Positions 26,465 to 36,075 of a stretch of 64,000 nt of DNA are shown one piece after another; position 1 is the first letter of the stretch; each line of letters opens with the position of its first letter. This DNA is from Bacteroidales bacterium (GTDB lineage Bacteria > Bacteroidota > Bacteroidia > Bacteroidales > P3), in contig JAFVBC010000025.1 in the NCBI GenBank assembly GCA_017480185.1, forward strand, positions 43,523 through 107,522, given 5' to 3'. The notes beneath the pieces were generated by a model that saw nothing but the letters and a program-made list of their open reading frames with translations, had not been told where the DNA came from and searched no databases. Position numbers and translations under genes: made by a program.

Positions 26465-27547
26465 ATGATTATTAAGCCACGTATTGAAGTAGTATTTCCA
26501 AAGTTTGGCTATCACAGCAAGAGCAAAGTGAAAGACAACGAGTTCGGCGACAAACAATCGTGGTTACTTGATAGTGGACGAAGTGCAATATACTTGGCTC
26601 TACAAGCATTGAAATTAAGCCCAGGAAGCATGGTGGGAGTGATGGCCTACAACTGCCACAGCGTGGCCGATATGGTGGCAGCAGCCGGGCTACAACCAGT
26701 GTTTATAGATGTCACGAAAAACCTTCGCATAGATATTGCTCACCTCAAGCAAAAAACACCACAAATACAAGCTCTGATTGTCAGCCATCTTTTCGGACTT
26801 GAGAACGATGTCAGAGAGATAAGAAAAGCGTGTCCCTCAATCCCAATTATCGAAGATTGTGCCCACGCAGCAGGAATAACCACCTGTGGCCAAAGTGGCG
26901 ACATGGCAATATATTCCGTTGGACGAGGAAAACTCCCGTCAATAGCCGATGGCGGAATACTGGTGTGCAATAACAGCCAATACGCAGACTCTATTGACAC
27001 TATATACAACATACTGCCCTGCTACACCGCCTTTCAAGAAATGATGCTCATGTTAAAAAGCATCGTATATGCTGTAGCCTACACTCCCTTTGTTTATACC
27101 CTATTTACACATCGCATAGCATCGCGCAAAAAAAGATATGCAAAAATCATGCAATCAGAATACAAGCCACGACAAATGAGTCGCATAACGAGAAGATTGC
27201 TTGACAAAGCAGTAAAAAGCCTACCTCAACAAGTGCACCGTCGTGGCAAAAACAGCATAGTGGCTCAAAGTATAGTACAACGCATTGCACCAGACGCACA
27301 TTTTGTCAGCCACAATAGTGGCAATCATTTCATGGATATCTACTTATGTGATAATCCTGTAAAACTACGCCTCGCTTTAAGAAAGATGGGTGTTGATAGC
27401 GCAACACACTTTGGCCAAAGTGTAGAGTGGAATCAACGCTACGGACAGGTATCCTCCGAATGTACAACAAGCGAATGGCTCTCTCATCATTTACTTGCCA
27501 TACCCACATATATATCATGGAATGAGGTTAATACCTCTATAAGATAG
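26465..27547 (+). CDS. DegT/DnrJ/EryC1/StrS aminotransferase-family protein
   Basis: 360 residues. LLDSGRSAIYLALQALKL opens the PLP fold; IIEDCAHAAG holds the cofactor-contacting Asp and His; AIYSVGRGKLPSIADGGIL contains the expected PLP lysine (GRGK). These enzymes make amino sugars on nucleotide donors. PorR of Porphyromonas gingivalis, needed to make the A-LPS that anchors T9SS cargo, is of this family, but homology at that level cannot be judged here. It begins one base after the FemAB-like stop. Confidence 0.8.
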   Translation: MIIKPRIEVVFPKFGYHSKSKVKDNEFGDKQSWLLDSGRSAIYLALQALKLSPGSMVGVMAYNCHSVADMVAAAGLQPVFIDVTKNLRIDIAHLKQKTPQIQALIVSHLFGLENDVREIRKACPSIPIIEDCAHAAGITTCGQSGDMAIYSVGRGKLPSIADGGILVCNNSQYADSIDTIYNILPCYTAFQEMMLMLKSIVYAVAYTPFVYTLFTHRIASRKKRYAKIMQSEYKPRQMSRITRRLLDKAVKSLPQQVHRRGKNSIVAQSIVQRIAPDAHFVSHNSGNHFMDIYLCDNPVKLRLALRKMGVDSATHFGQSVEWNQRYGQVSSECTTSEWLSHHLLAIPTYISWNEVNTSIR

Positions 27548-27612
27548 TTATCAATTAACGTCCTTATCTTACACCATTCCTTACCCCCCAAAAAAGTAGT
27601 ACAAACATAAAT

Positions 27613-28716
27613 ATGTCGAAAAAGCTCCACCAATTACCACCTGTCGGGAAACGAAAATACTTGTTCATGATTAGCCATCCGGCTCATTTCCACCTGTTCA
27701 AAAACTTAATCAGGATGTTGCAACAACAGGGCGATAAAGTGGTGGTCGTGGTGCGTCCAAAAGATATTGCAGAGCAGCTTTGCCGTGAAGCAGGGTGGGA
27801 CTATATTGGTTTATGTCCTCGTCCCAATGGGCACGGACACTTCCAGCTGGCTGCTGCCGTAGCGCACCGTGTAAAAGAGGTGGCAGATATTGTACGCCGA
27901 GAGCGCCCCGACATGTTGCTTGGAAGCGACGGTGTATTGGCTTATGTGGGATGGTGGTTTGGGTTGCCGAGGTTCGAGTTTTTCGACGACGACTATGACG
28001 TAATCAAACTCTACGCTCAAATCTATTTCCCATTCTACACCGACCTTGTATGTCCCAAGGTTACCGATGCTGGCCGATGGATTAAGAAGAAAAGAGCATA
28101 CGATGGCTATCAGAAATTGGCGTACCTGCATCCATCTCATTTCACGCCCGACCGCACGGTGATGGAACGCTACGTGCCAGATAATAGCCGTTTTTTCATT
28201 GTTCGTCTATCGGCATTGCAAGCTCACCATGATACTGGCATGCACGGTCTCGGTCGTGAACAAGCCATCAGACTGATAGATATACTCAAATACTACGGAC
28301 GGGTTTTTATAAGTTCTGAATACCCCCTTGACTCGCAATTTGAGCCCTACAGGATGAATATCAATCCGCTCGACATTCACCACTTGCTATATTTTGCTGA
28401 TATTTACGTAGGCGATAGTCAGAGCATGGCGGTAGAAGCTGCCGTACTGGGTACGCCGGCTATACGCTGCAACGACTTTGTGGGACGAATCAGTGTACTC
28501 AACGAATTAGAACAACGATACAAACTTGCTTTTGGAATACGTCCCGATGAACCCGACAAGTTGTATACTACTATTGACCATCTGCTATCGATGCCCAATC
28601 TAAAAGAAGAATTTGCCACTCGCCGAGCCCGTATGCTCACTGAGAAAACAGATACCACAGCCTTTTATTTTGACATGCTTAACCATTACCCCTACCATAA
28701 TACCCACAACCAATGA
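27613..28716 (+). CDS. DUF354-family protein (glycosyltransferase-like fold)
   Basis: 367 residues. MISHPAHFHLFKNLIRMLQQQGDKVVVV is the N-terminal Rossmann motif of the DUF354 family, and GDSQSMAVEAAVLGTPAIRCNDF is the family's C-terminal half. It is related in fold to UDP-GlcNAc 2-epimerase and GT-B proteins. Common in exopolysaccharide loci; exact reaction unestablished. A 65-base gap separates it from the DegT gene, the only real gap in this run; no promoter motif was found in it. Confidence 0.8.
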   Translation: MSKKLHQLPPVGKRKYLFMISHPAHFHLFKNLIRMLQQQGDKVVVVVRPKDIAEQLCREAGWDYIGLCPRPNGHGHFQLAAAVAHRVKEVADIVRRERPDMLLGSDGVLAYVGWWFGLPRFEFFDDDYDVIKLYAQIYFPFYTDLVCPKVTDAGRWIKKKRAYDGYQKLAYLHPSHFTPDRTVMERYVPDNSRFFIVRLSALQAHHDTGMHGLGREQAIRLIDILKYYGRVFISSEYPLDSQFEPYRMNINPLDIHHLLYFADIYVGDSQSMAVEAAVLGTPAIRCNDFVGRISVLNELEQRYKLAFGIRPDEPDKLYTTIDHLLSMPNLKEEFATRRARMLTEKTDTTAFYFDMLNHYPYHNTHNQ

Positions 28717-29264
28717 AAGCCTATCTTGAAATAAAACGACAGCCATTGCCCAACTATAAAAGTGAGAGTTTGATGAAAACCTTGCACCGTTCGGCACGCA
28801 TACACGGCTATCATTGTGCGCTGTGGTTTGGCATTATACGTTGGAAAGACCACTTACTAAACGTTTGGGCAGGACGTTGTGCATGGAATGGGCTGCGTAT
28901 AAAACTACAACGCTGGCGCGGTGTTAACATTGGTAAACACGTTCATATTGGCCCAAACGTAACGATAGACTATCCCTTCCCCTATTTTGTCACAATTGAG
29001 GACGGGGCTTCGCTGGCCGGAGGAAACTATATATTAGCTCACAGCACTCCCCTTGAATACCACCAAAGATGCACAGAATCGTTTGTCGCACCAGTAGTGG
29101 TGCACCGCAACGCTTGGATTGGAGTCAATGCAATACTCATGCCTGGCATAGAAGTGGGTGAAGGCGCCATTGTGGGTGCTGGGGCAGTAGTTACACAAAA
29201 CGTGCCACCTAACACTATGGTTGCTGGTGTACCTGCTCGAACAATAAAAACATTTGAGCCATGA
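28713..29264 (+). CDS. Hexapeptide-repeat (left-handed beta-helix) acetyltransferase
   Basis: 183 residues. The imperfect hexapeptide pattern (IGKHVHIGPNVTI, then VHRNAWIGVNAILMPGIEVGEGAIVGAGAVV) and the end AGVPARTIK are those of the LbH acyltransferases such as WbbJ/serine-acetyltransferase-like enzymes. An HSTPLEYHQR insertion supplies a likely catalytic His. Probably O- or N-acetylates a sugar in this locus. Overlaps the neighbours by 4 bases on both sides. Confidence 0.85.
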   Translation: MKAYLEIKRQPLPNYKSESLMKTLHRSARIHGYHCALWFGIIRWKDHLLNVWAGRCAWNGLRIKLQRWRGVNIGKHVHIGPNVTIDYPFPYFVTIEDGASLAGGNYILAHSTPLEYHQRCTESFVAPVVVHRNAWIGVNAILMPGIEVGEGAIVGAGAVVTQNVPPNTMVAGVPARTIKTFEP

Positions 29265-30004
29265 TTGATTTCACTCCGCAAGCTTATGAGGCGTTGTGCA
29301 ATGCACTAATATCATGCAACATAAAATTTGAACTTCGTCATGATGTTGATCAACGTCCCGACAGAGCCATTCGCATAGCCCATATAGAACATCAAAAGGG
29401 GCTAAAGGCCACCTACTATTTTAGACGTAACGATATTTATCACAGCGAGCCCGCCATACAACAGATAGCACAACTGGGACACGACATTGGCTATCACTAT
29501 GAAACACTTGCTGAATGCAATGGAGACTTGAGTGCGGCCTACAATTTGTTTTGTCGCGACCTTGACTTTTTGCGCAGAATTGCACCGGTGGAAAAAATGT
29601 GTGCTCATGGCAGCCCACGCTCGAAATACGACAACCAGAAGTTATGGAGGCGCTATAATTACCACACACTCGGCATTACTCACGATTCCATGATTGATAC
29701 GGACTTTAGTAAAACGCTGTATCTAACTGATACTGGTCGATGCTGGAATGGGTGGCGATACAGCATCCGCGACAAGGTGAACAACATGCAGATAATATGG
29801 GAAGACGAAGGTTTGATATTTCATACTACCGAAAATATTATACAGGCTCTCAACACATTGCAACATTCAATTCATAATCATTCTCTACTAATTAACACTC
29901 ATCCACAACGATGGATGCCTGTGGGGGCTGGATGGCTGGCCGAATTGGTACTTCAAAACATTAAAAACCAAGTAAAACGTGCACTGATATGTATAAAATA
30001 TTAA
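29261..30004 (+). CDS. Polysaccharide-deacetylase-like protein
   Basis: 247 residues. FELRHDVD (metal Asp), GHDIGYHYE and MCAHGSPRSKYDN, and a late LLINTHPQRW, follow the order of the NodB-type fold but with the standard TFDDG replaced by RHDVD. This variant occurs in surface-glycan loci. No signal peptide. The 3' end overlaps wecB by 16 bases. Deacetylase activity is plausible but unproved because some canonical residues differ. Confidence 0.7.
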   Translation: MIDFTPQAYEALCNALISCNIKFELRHDVDQRPDRAIRIAHIEHQKGLKATYYFRRNDIYHSEPAIQQIAQLGHDIGYHYETLAECNGDLSAAYNLFCRDLDFLRRIAPVEKMCAHGSPRSKYDNQKLWRRYNYHTLGITHDSMIDTDFSKTLYLTDTGRCWNGWRYSIRDKVNNMQIIWEDEGLIFHTTENIIQALNTLQHSIHNHSLLINTHPQRWMPVGAGWLAELVLQNIKNQVKRALICIKY

Positions 30005-31080
30005 CTGTCATAGGAGCCCGGCCTCAGTTTATAAAATCTGCAGCAATATCTCATGCTATCAGACAACTACCCAACAATACTCTGCAAGAAGACATCCTGA
30101 ATACAGGTCAGCACTATGCCCCTGCAATGTCGGCGAATTATATTGACGAACTTGAATTAACACAGCCTCTGTATAATCTGAATGTTGGCTCGGCTACACA
30201 TGGAGTGCAAACTGCAGAGATGTTGAAGGGTATAGAACGTGTGCTACTTGAGAACTCCTACGACGGAGTACTTGTTTACGGCGACACAAACTCGACCCTT
30301 GCTGGAGCATTGGCAGCATCAAAACTCAACGTGCCTGTTTTTCACATCGAAGCCGGATTGCGTTCGTTACGAAAAGATATGCCCGAAGAGATTAATCGCA
30401 TACTCACCGACCACGTTTCCAATATATTGTTTACCCCGACCCTGCAAGCAGTATATAACCTACAGAGCGAAGGTATTAGTGATAAACAAATCGTTAATTG
30501 TGGGGATGTAATGTTAGATAATGTCCTGCGCTATTCTCATCGCTTATCGAAGCGTCCCCTTATTGATGGATGTTACGCCCTTGCAACCATTCACCGAAAC
30601 TTTAATACCGACAACGCTACGCGTTTACAAACCATTTTCAATGCCCTTGAATCCATTGCATTGGATCATGAATGCACGATTATTTTGCCACTGCACCCTC
30701 GAACCAAAGCAAGACTATCTGAGATGCCAGGATTAACACTCAGCCATCGCATAAAAATCATTGAGCCAACAGGATATATTGACACCTTAAATCTTATAAA
30801 ATACAGTAAGATTGTACTCACCGACAGCGGTGGGCTACAGAAAGAAGCATATTTTTTACAGAGACCCTGCGTTATTCTTCGTCAAGAAACAGAATGGAAA
30901 GAAATAGTTGAAGAGGGGGCAGCTGCACTTACCGAGCCGTGCGTTGAGAGCATACTGAACAATACTGCAGCTTTATGGAATAAACAGGTAGAGAGCACCC
31001 GACTGTTTGGAGACGGGACTGCCGCCCAAAGGTGTATCGCCACCATTATGGCGTATTTCCGTCATTGCAACGAGAGATGA
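29989..31080 (+). CDS. wecB: UDP-N-acetylglucosamine 2-epimerase, non-hydrolysing
   Basis: 363 residues. TVIGARPQFIKSAAI, VYGDTNSTLAGALAA, FHIEAGLRS with MPEEINRILTDH, and LTDSGGLQKEA are the diagnostic WecB/MnaA motifs in order; length is normal for the family. It interconverts UDP-GlcNAc and UDP-ManNAc in the cytoplasm, feeding ManNAc-containing glycan units. It starts inside the upstream gene (16 bases) and its stop overlaps the next ATG. Confidence 0.95.
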   Translation: MYKILTVIGARPQFIKSAAISHAIRQLPNNTLQEDILNTGQHYAPAMSANYIDELELTQPLYNLNVGSATHGVQTAEMLKGIERVLLENSYDGVLVYGDTNSTLAGALAASKLNVPVFHIEAGLRSLRKDMPEEINRILTDHVSNILFTPTLQAVYNLQSEGISDKQIVNCGDVMLDNVLRYSHRLSKRPLIDGCYALATIHRNFNTDNATRLQTIFNALESIALDHECTIILPLHPRTKARLSEMPGLTLSHRIKIIEPTGYIDTLNLIKYSKIVLTDSGGLQKEAYFLQRPCVILRQETEWKEIVEEGAAALTEPCVESILNNTAALWNKQVESTRLFGDGTAAQRCIATIMAYFRHCNER

Positions 31081-31841
31081 CCATGACACACAAGAGAGGG
31101 TGTATTCTATGCATAACATTATTGCTATCCATCAGCACAGTGGCACAGTTCCCTCTTTACCCGACTTCGGCTCGCAATGTTGCGTTAGGAGGTATTTATT
31201 GCTCGCCATTGCCAACTGAGCATGCCACACTTTCTGTTAGTTACCGTTCCGATTACTCAATGCGCGAACTATCTACCAAAAATCTTGAAGCCCATATAAA
31301 GACCAGCAAATACACCACTGCGCATTTATCCTACTCTCATTTTGGCGACACGGCGTATCATGAACAGAGCATGACCGCTGGCATTGGTGTTAAAGTAACA
31401 CGCAAAACAAACATTGAGGGCTCGATACACCTTTTTCACATTGGAGGAAACAATCCGAAATACGATAGTGAAAGATACCCATCATTGGGATTGATGGCTT
31501 ATAGCCAGCCCTCACATAATACACTCATCCACCTTTTATACTTACATGCTCCCTGGCTCGATAAGCACCCATACATCGTGCGCGCCTCATTTTGCTACAA
31601 GCCAGTGGCATCAACTACAACAATCATAGAATTAGAACATTACATCACAAATAGATTCCATTTGGGTTGCGAATACGAACTAATAAATAGATTTTATCTT
31701 CGTGGCGGGCTACTGACATCCCCCTTACAATACACCTTTGGCATCGGATGGAACAAAAATCTGTTTGCTATTGATATTGCAGTACAAACTCACAGCATTC
31801 TCGGACTTACCACTCAAATATCAGCAACAGTATGTTTATAA
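31077..31841 (+). CDS. Predicted outer-membrane beta-barrel protein
   Basis: 254 residues from the ATGA overlapping the wecB stop (ATG 31083 is nearly equal). A signal peptide (MTHKRGCILCITLLLSIS) is followed by SARNVALGGIY, a start like that of PorV/PorP-type outer-membrane proteins of Bacteroidota, then alternating beta-strand segments with aromatic ends. It overlaps the next outer-membrane gene by 10 bases. I cannot assign a T9SS role; the resemblance is to the fold only. Confidence 0.6.
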   Translation: MTMTHKRGCILCITLLLSISTVAQFPLYPTSARNVALGGIYCSPLPTEHATLSVSYRSDYSMRELSTKNLEAHIKTSKYTTAHLSYSHFGDTAYHEQSMTAGIGVKVTRKTNIEGSIHLFHIGGNNPKYDSERYPSLGLMAYSQPSHNTLIHLLYLHAPWLDKHPYIVRASFCYKPVASTTTIIELEHYITNRFHLGCEYELINRFYLRGGLLTSPLQYTFGIGWNKNLFAIDIAVQTHSILGLTTQISATVCL

Positions 31842-33691
31842 AACGACTGATTATATTATTTACTTTGGGGGTGGCACCTACCCTTCAGGGACAAGTTGAC
31901 TTTGCCCTTGAAGAGCTTGCAGAGAGTTCAACAGGAGCAAATCAATGTGGCGCACTTTACGATCAACTAATATCTCTTTCTGATAATCCGATAAATATAA
32001 ACGATACATCATCTCTCACGGACCTCCCTTTTTTGAGCTCATTTCAACATCGATCATTACGTAACTACATTATACTCTACGGACAACTATCCGACATTAG
32101 CGAACTGAAATATGTCCCGGGTTTTGATAGTACAACTATAGCCTTTTTGAGACCATATATAACGGTGGAACATTATTCACCAAAAGAGCGTTTCAACACT
32201 AAATATATAAGACACACACTTACAACTGGCATAGGAGGAAATATCGAACAAGCCAAGGGTTATGAGGATAATATTTACGAAGGCGACAATCTACATGCTC
32301 TTTTTACGTACAACGCAAATTATGCCAACAAAATAGAATTTAGAATGAGTGCCGACAAAGACCCCGGAGAAGCTTGGGGTAAAGACAACTTCTTTGCGGC
32401 ATCTTTTATGATGAAGGATACATGGAGGATAGAGAAGCTGGCTGTTGGCCGATACAGCCTACAGTTTGGACAAGGGCTAACTCTGTGGACAGGTATAGCC
32501 CCATTCCGACTGGTTGGGCAAAGTATGTGTAGAAACTATTCGGGTATAAAAAGAGCGAGTACCTTTTACGAATCTGACTACCTTAATGGGGTAGCCACAT
32601 CTATACGAGCGTGGCAAGGAGGAAGTGTGATGGCATTTGCTTCAAGAACAGATGGCGAAACAATTTATGGAGGGCGCATCGAACACCGCACATATCACCT
32701 AATCGCTGGTATAACTCTTAGTAAAAATACATTTGACGATAGCTTGGTATCAAGGGAATACATCTATAATCGCATGTACTTCCGAGGCAAAGAACTAACA
32801 AACATCGGTATGGATATCCTGTATAACTACGGGCGAATGACTGCATACGGAGAGGTGGCCTGCTCTATTGGGCATTCCATGGCCTTTGTTGCAGGGTTAA
32901 CCTGGGTTGCTGGAGGACATTCGACAATTGACATTAACTGCCACCACTACGCACCTGAATACTATAATCAACATGCACAACCCATCTACTATGGAGACCC
33001 TCGCAATGAAAATGGAGTCAATATTAGCATCCATACACAACTTCCTCTCGGTATCAACGCAGCATTAAGTGGGGGAATGTATAACAAACCGTTACTTCGC
33101 TATGGCATATACCAACCCTCTAACGGCATTGAAAACAAAGCTGAACTATCTCGCGACATCATGCGCCATTGGCAACTAAAACTACGCCACAGTTATCGTC
33201 AGCAACTTCGGAATATACCTAATGCCACAACCATAGCATATCTTTCCGAACATACTGAACGGCAGCAATTGCAGGCTGAAATAACTTGGCACAATAAGAT
33301 ATGGCGTTGGTGCACAAGAGTGGTACATTCAGTATTCAATGCTGAAACTTCGCCCAATTCCCACGGCTGGTTGGCTTCAAGCGAAGTTAGGTACGAACAT
33401 GGCAGCTTTCAACTTACGGCAAAAGGGCTATGGTTTAACATTGGGGGGTATTATGCTCGCATTTACCAAAACGAGAGCGCTCCACAATACGCTTGGTCAA
33501 TACCATCGTTTAACGGCACTGGAGGAAGAACGTTGATTATGATACGTCACAACATATCAAAACGTTGGAATATTTGCCTAAAATACGCTATAACTCTGTA
33601 TACCGATCGCGAAACAATTGGTACTGGTTTGTCAACAATTGATGCAAATCATGTACAAACGTGGCATATACAATTTAGGCTGAAGGTATGA
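31832..33691 (+). CDS. Helix-hairpin-helix outer-membrane protein
   Basis: 619 residues. After a signal peptide, residues about 45-115 form ComEA-like helix-hairpin-helix units (NPININDTSSLTDLPF, then LKYVPGFDSTTI). The rest (from about 130) looks like a large beta-barrel with repeated aromatic-ended strands and ends in HIQFRLKV. This HhH-plus-barrel architecture is known in Bacteroidetes but has no proven role. It overlaps the convergent rnc gene by 17 bases. Pairing with the preceding barrel gene is tight. Confidence 0.75.
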   Translation: MFIKRLIILFTLGVAPTLQGQVDFALEELAESSTGANQCGALYDQLISLSDNPININDTSSLTDLPFLSSFQHRSLRNYIILYGQLSDISELKYVPGFDSTTIAFLRPYITVEHYSPKERFNTKYIRHTLTTGIGGNIEQAKGYEDNIYEGDNLHALFTYNANYANKIEFRMSADKDPGEAWGKDNFFAASFMMKDTWRIEKLAVGRYSLQFGQGLTLWTGIAPFRLVGQSMCRNYSGIKRASTFYESDYLNGVATSIRAWQGGSVMAFASRTDGETIYGGRIEHRTYHLIAGITLSKNTFDDSLVSREYIYNRMYFRGKELTNIGMDILYNYGRMTAYGEVACSIGHSMAFVAGLTWVAGGHSTIDINCHHYAPEYYNQHAQPIYYGDPRNENGVNISIHTQLPLGINAALSGGMYNKPLLRYGIYQPSNGIENKAELSRDIMRHWQLKLRHSYRQQLRNIPNATTIAYLSEHTERQQLQAEITWHNKIWRWCTRVVHSVFNAETSPNSHGWLASSEVRYEHGSFQLTAKGLWFNIGGYYARIYQNESAPQYAWSIPSFNGTGGRTLIMIRHNISKRWNICLKYAITLYTDRETIGTGLSTIDANHVQTWHIQFRLKV

Positions 33692-34427
33692 TAGCCACGG
33701 CCTCTTCAACGTCAGACTCCCCCTGCAAAGATTTGTAAGTTTTCTCAGCAGCCAACTGTTCTGCCCCTTTTATGCTGTAATCTATAGCAGAAAGTTGAGG
33801 GACTCCATCAATCTTCACTCGACACTCGTACTCACGACGGCCACTGTGCTCACGAACGAACGAGCGTTCTATAACAAAATCAATCTTTTTTCGGCGTTTT
33901 TGGCACCAGTCTATAAGTTTGCTCTTATAGTTGTTTTCTTGCAACTCTATTTCGTCAATGTCAATATACGTACATAGTACCTTATCTACCAATACTCTCC
34001 GAGTAAAATTAAACCCCTTTTCAAGGTAGATTGCCCCTACCAATGCCTCAAAAGCGTCTCCGCCCATAGATTTGTATCCTCCAGGTACATCCTGTTGATG
34101 CTCGACCAAATCAAGAAGACCAATCTTTCTGGCCAACTGATTAAGGCTCTTTCGACTAACAATTTTAGAGCGCATAATCGTCAGAAAACCCTCTTCTTGT
34201 AAAGGATACTTCTTGTAGAGGTACTCGGCCACAATCATGCCCAGCACAGCATCACCCAAGTATTCAAGGCGCTCGTTGTTAATACGATGTCCCTGACGAG
34301 AGAGAGAATGAGACCTGTGTGTAAAGGCAATACGGTACAACTCCGTCTTCCTCGGACGGAACCCAAGTATGTTTTTAAAGAAAAGATAGAATTGACGACT
34401 TTCCTTGTTGAGTGAAAGAAAAGACAT
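33675..34427 (-). CDS. rnc: Ribonuclease III
   Basis: 250 residues from ATG 34427; the in-frame TTG at 34433 is less likely. The catalytic signature NERLEYLGDAVLG and the second acidic site GGDAFEALVGAIYLEKG are intact, followed by a C-terminal dsRNA-binding domain (KSKLIDWCQKRR...KGAEQLAAEKTYKSL). It cleaves double-stranded RNA in rRNA and mRNA processing. The start lies two bases after the fabF stop, so it is the third gene of acpP-fabF-rnc, a common Bacteroidales order. Confidence 0.97.
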   Translation of the reverse strand: MSFLSLNKESRQFYLFFKNILGFRPRKTELYRIAFTHRSHSLSRQGHRINNERLEYLGDAVLGMIVAEYLYKKYPLQEEGFLTIMRSKIVSRKSLNQLARKIGLLDLVEHQQDVPGGYKSMGGDAFEALVGAIYLEKGFNFTRRVLVDKVLCTYIDIDEIELQENNYKSKLIDWCQKRRKKIDFVIERSFVREHSGRREYECRVKIDGVPQLSAIDYSIKGAEQLAAEKTYKSLQGESDVEEAVAIIPSA

Positions 34428-34429
34428 TG

Positions 34430-35674
34430 TCAATACTTTCTAAAAGCAAGACACACGTTATGCCCACCGAAACCAAACGTGTTGCTTATAGCAAAACCTA
34501 CCTCTCGCTTTTGCGAATGATTGAATGTGAAGTCAAGAGGAGGAATCTGTGGGTCGTCATTAAAGTGGTTGATTGTCGGAGGAACCACTCCACGATTGAT
34601 GGTCAAAATGCAAGCAATGGCTTCAACTACACCCGCGGCACCAAGAAGATGACCTGTCATAGACTTGGTGGAATTGATCGCTATTCGTTCAGCATGCTTA
34701 CCAAAAAGTCCCACAATAGCTTTTGGTTCAGAAATGTCGCCAATCGGGGTTGAGGTGCCATGCGTATTGATGTGATCAACATCCGTTATCATCATTCCCG
34801 ATTCCACAACGGCCTGCCTCATTGCACTAATCACCCCCAATCCTTCTGGATGCGATGCAGTGATGTGATAGGCATCAGCCGAGAGACCTGTACCAGTGAT
34901 TTCGGCATAGATGTGAGCACCACGTGCCTTTGCATGGTTCAATTCCTCGAGTATAACCGTACCCGACCCTTCACCCAATACGAAACCATCTCGATCGCGA
35001 TCAAAAGGACGAGAAGCTGTGGCAGGATCGTCATTGCGAGTAGAAAGGGCGCGCATGTTACCAAATCCACCTATGCCCGACTCACAAACAGCACACTCAC
35101 TGCCACCGGCAATCATAACATCGGCTTTACCGAGGCGTATTAGATTGAAAGCATCACTGATGGCCGCTGCCGACGAAGCGCAAGCTGCAGCAGTGCAATA
35201 GTTTGGGCCTCGCAATCCATACTTGATGGCTATATGTCCAGCACATATGTCGATTATGACTTTAGGGACCCAATAAGGGCTAAACCGAGGCACCCTACCA
35301 TTGTCGGCATACTGAAGCAACTCCTCCTGGAAGCTTTTAACACCGCCCATCCCTGAACCCCAAACAACACCCACACGCGAAGCATCGACCGCAGTAGACG
35401 AAAGCCCAGCATCCCGCCAAGCCTCATCAACAGTCACCAAACCATACATGGTATAGCCGTCAAGCAACCGACTTTCCTTGCGATCGAAGTAGTCTTCTGT
35501 ACGGAATCCTTTGAGCTCTGAAGCAATACGACACTTGAATGCCGTAGCATCGAAATAGGTTATCGGACCAACGCCACTCACTCCGTTGACTAACGACTGC
35601 CACATATTAGGCACATTGTTGCCAATCGGGGTGAGTGCGCCAAGACCCGTAACAACAACTCTTTTCAACTCCAT
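34430..35674 (-). CDS. fabF: 3-oxoacyl-[acyl-carrier-protein] synthase II
   Basis: 414 residues. VVVTGLGALTPIGNNV at the start, the active Cys in GPNYCTAAACASSAAA, and the two His residues in HINTHGTSTPIGD and TKSMTGHLLGAAG form the condensing-enzyme triad. It elongates acyl-ACP in the cytoplasm by condensation with malonyl-ACP, using the acpP product encoded 39 bases upstream. Length and start are standard. Confidence 0.98.
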   Translation of the reverse strand: MELKRVVVTGLGALTPIGNNVPNMWQSLVNGVSGVGPITYFDATAFKCRIASELKGFRTEDYFDRKESRLLDGYTMYGLVTVDEAWRDAGLSSTAVDASRVGVVWGSGMGGVKSFQEELLQYADNGRVPRFSPYWVPKVIIDICAGHIAIKYGLRGPNYCTAAACASSAAAISDAFNLIRLGKADVMIAGGSECAVCESGIGGFGNMRALSTRNDDPATASRPFDRDRDGFVLGEGSGTVILEELNHAKARGAHIYAEITGTGLSADAYHITASHPEGLGVISAMRQAVVESGMMITDVDHINTHGTSTPIGDISEPKAIVGLFGKHAERIAINSTKSMTGHLLGAAGVVEAIACILTINRGVVPPTINHFNDDPQIPPLDFTFNHSQKREVGFAISNTFGFGGHNVCLAFRKY

Positions 35675-35713
35675 AAAGCGGAAAGAGTACTTATGTTGTG
35701 TGAACGAAGATTC

Positions 35714-35956
35714 TTATTTGTTCTCTTTTTCTTTCTCAATGTAAGCAATAGCGTCACCAACAGTGACAATTTTCTCTGCAGCTTCGTCGGGAATTTCAAT
35801 TTCAAATTCTTTTTCAAGTTCCATGATCAGTTCCACAGTGTCCAAAGAATCGGCACCGAGATCGTTAGTGAAGCTGGCTTCGGGAACCACTTGACTTTCT
35901 TCAACTCCCAGTTTATCGGTAATGATACTGGTAACTTTAGTAGCAATTTCTGACAT
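35714..35956 (-). CDS. acpP: Acyl carrier protein
   Basis: 80 residues, strongly acidic. The phosphopantetheine attachment Ser is in the motif [15 protein letters not shown]. It carries growing acyl chains for FabF. A phosphopantetheinyl transferase that could activate it is at 49497-50132. First gene of acpP-fabF-rnc. Confidence 0.98.
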   Translation of the reverse strand: MSEIATKVTSIITDKLGVEESQVVPEASFTNDLGADSLDTVELIMELEKEFEIEIPDEAAEKIVTVGDAIAYIEKEKENK

Positions 35957-35988
35957 GTTTTCTTCTTTTTGATTTGTAAAACAAAATG

Positions 35989-35996
35989 CAAAGTAA
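35989..35996 (-). promoter_or_regulatory. Probable -7 box for acpP operon (TTACTTTG)
   Basis: One base short of TAnnTTTG (second position T). It lies 33-40 bases before the acpP ATG on the minus strand. No -33 element was fixed. Confidence 0.45.
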
Positions 35997-36075
35997 CGTC
36001 ATTTTTTTCATTGCGACAACTTTTTTACGCCTCCGCAAAGGCTAAATCTTGATAAACACCTGTATATCAGCATAG

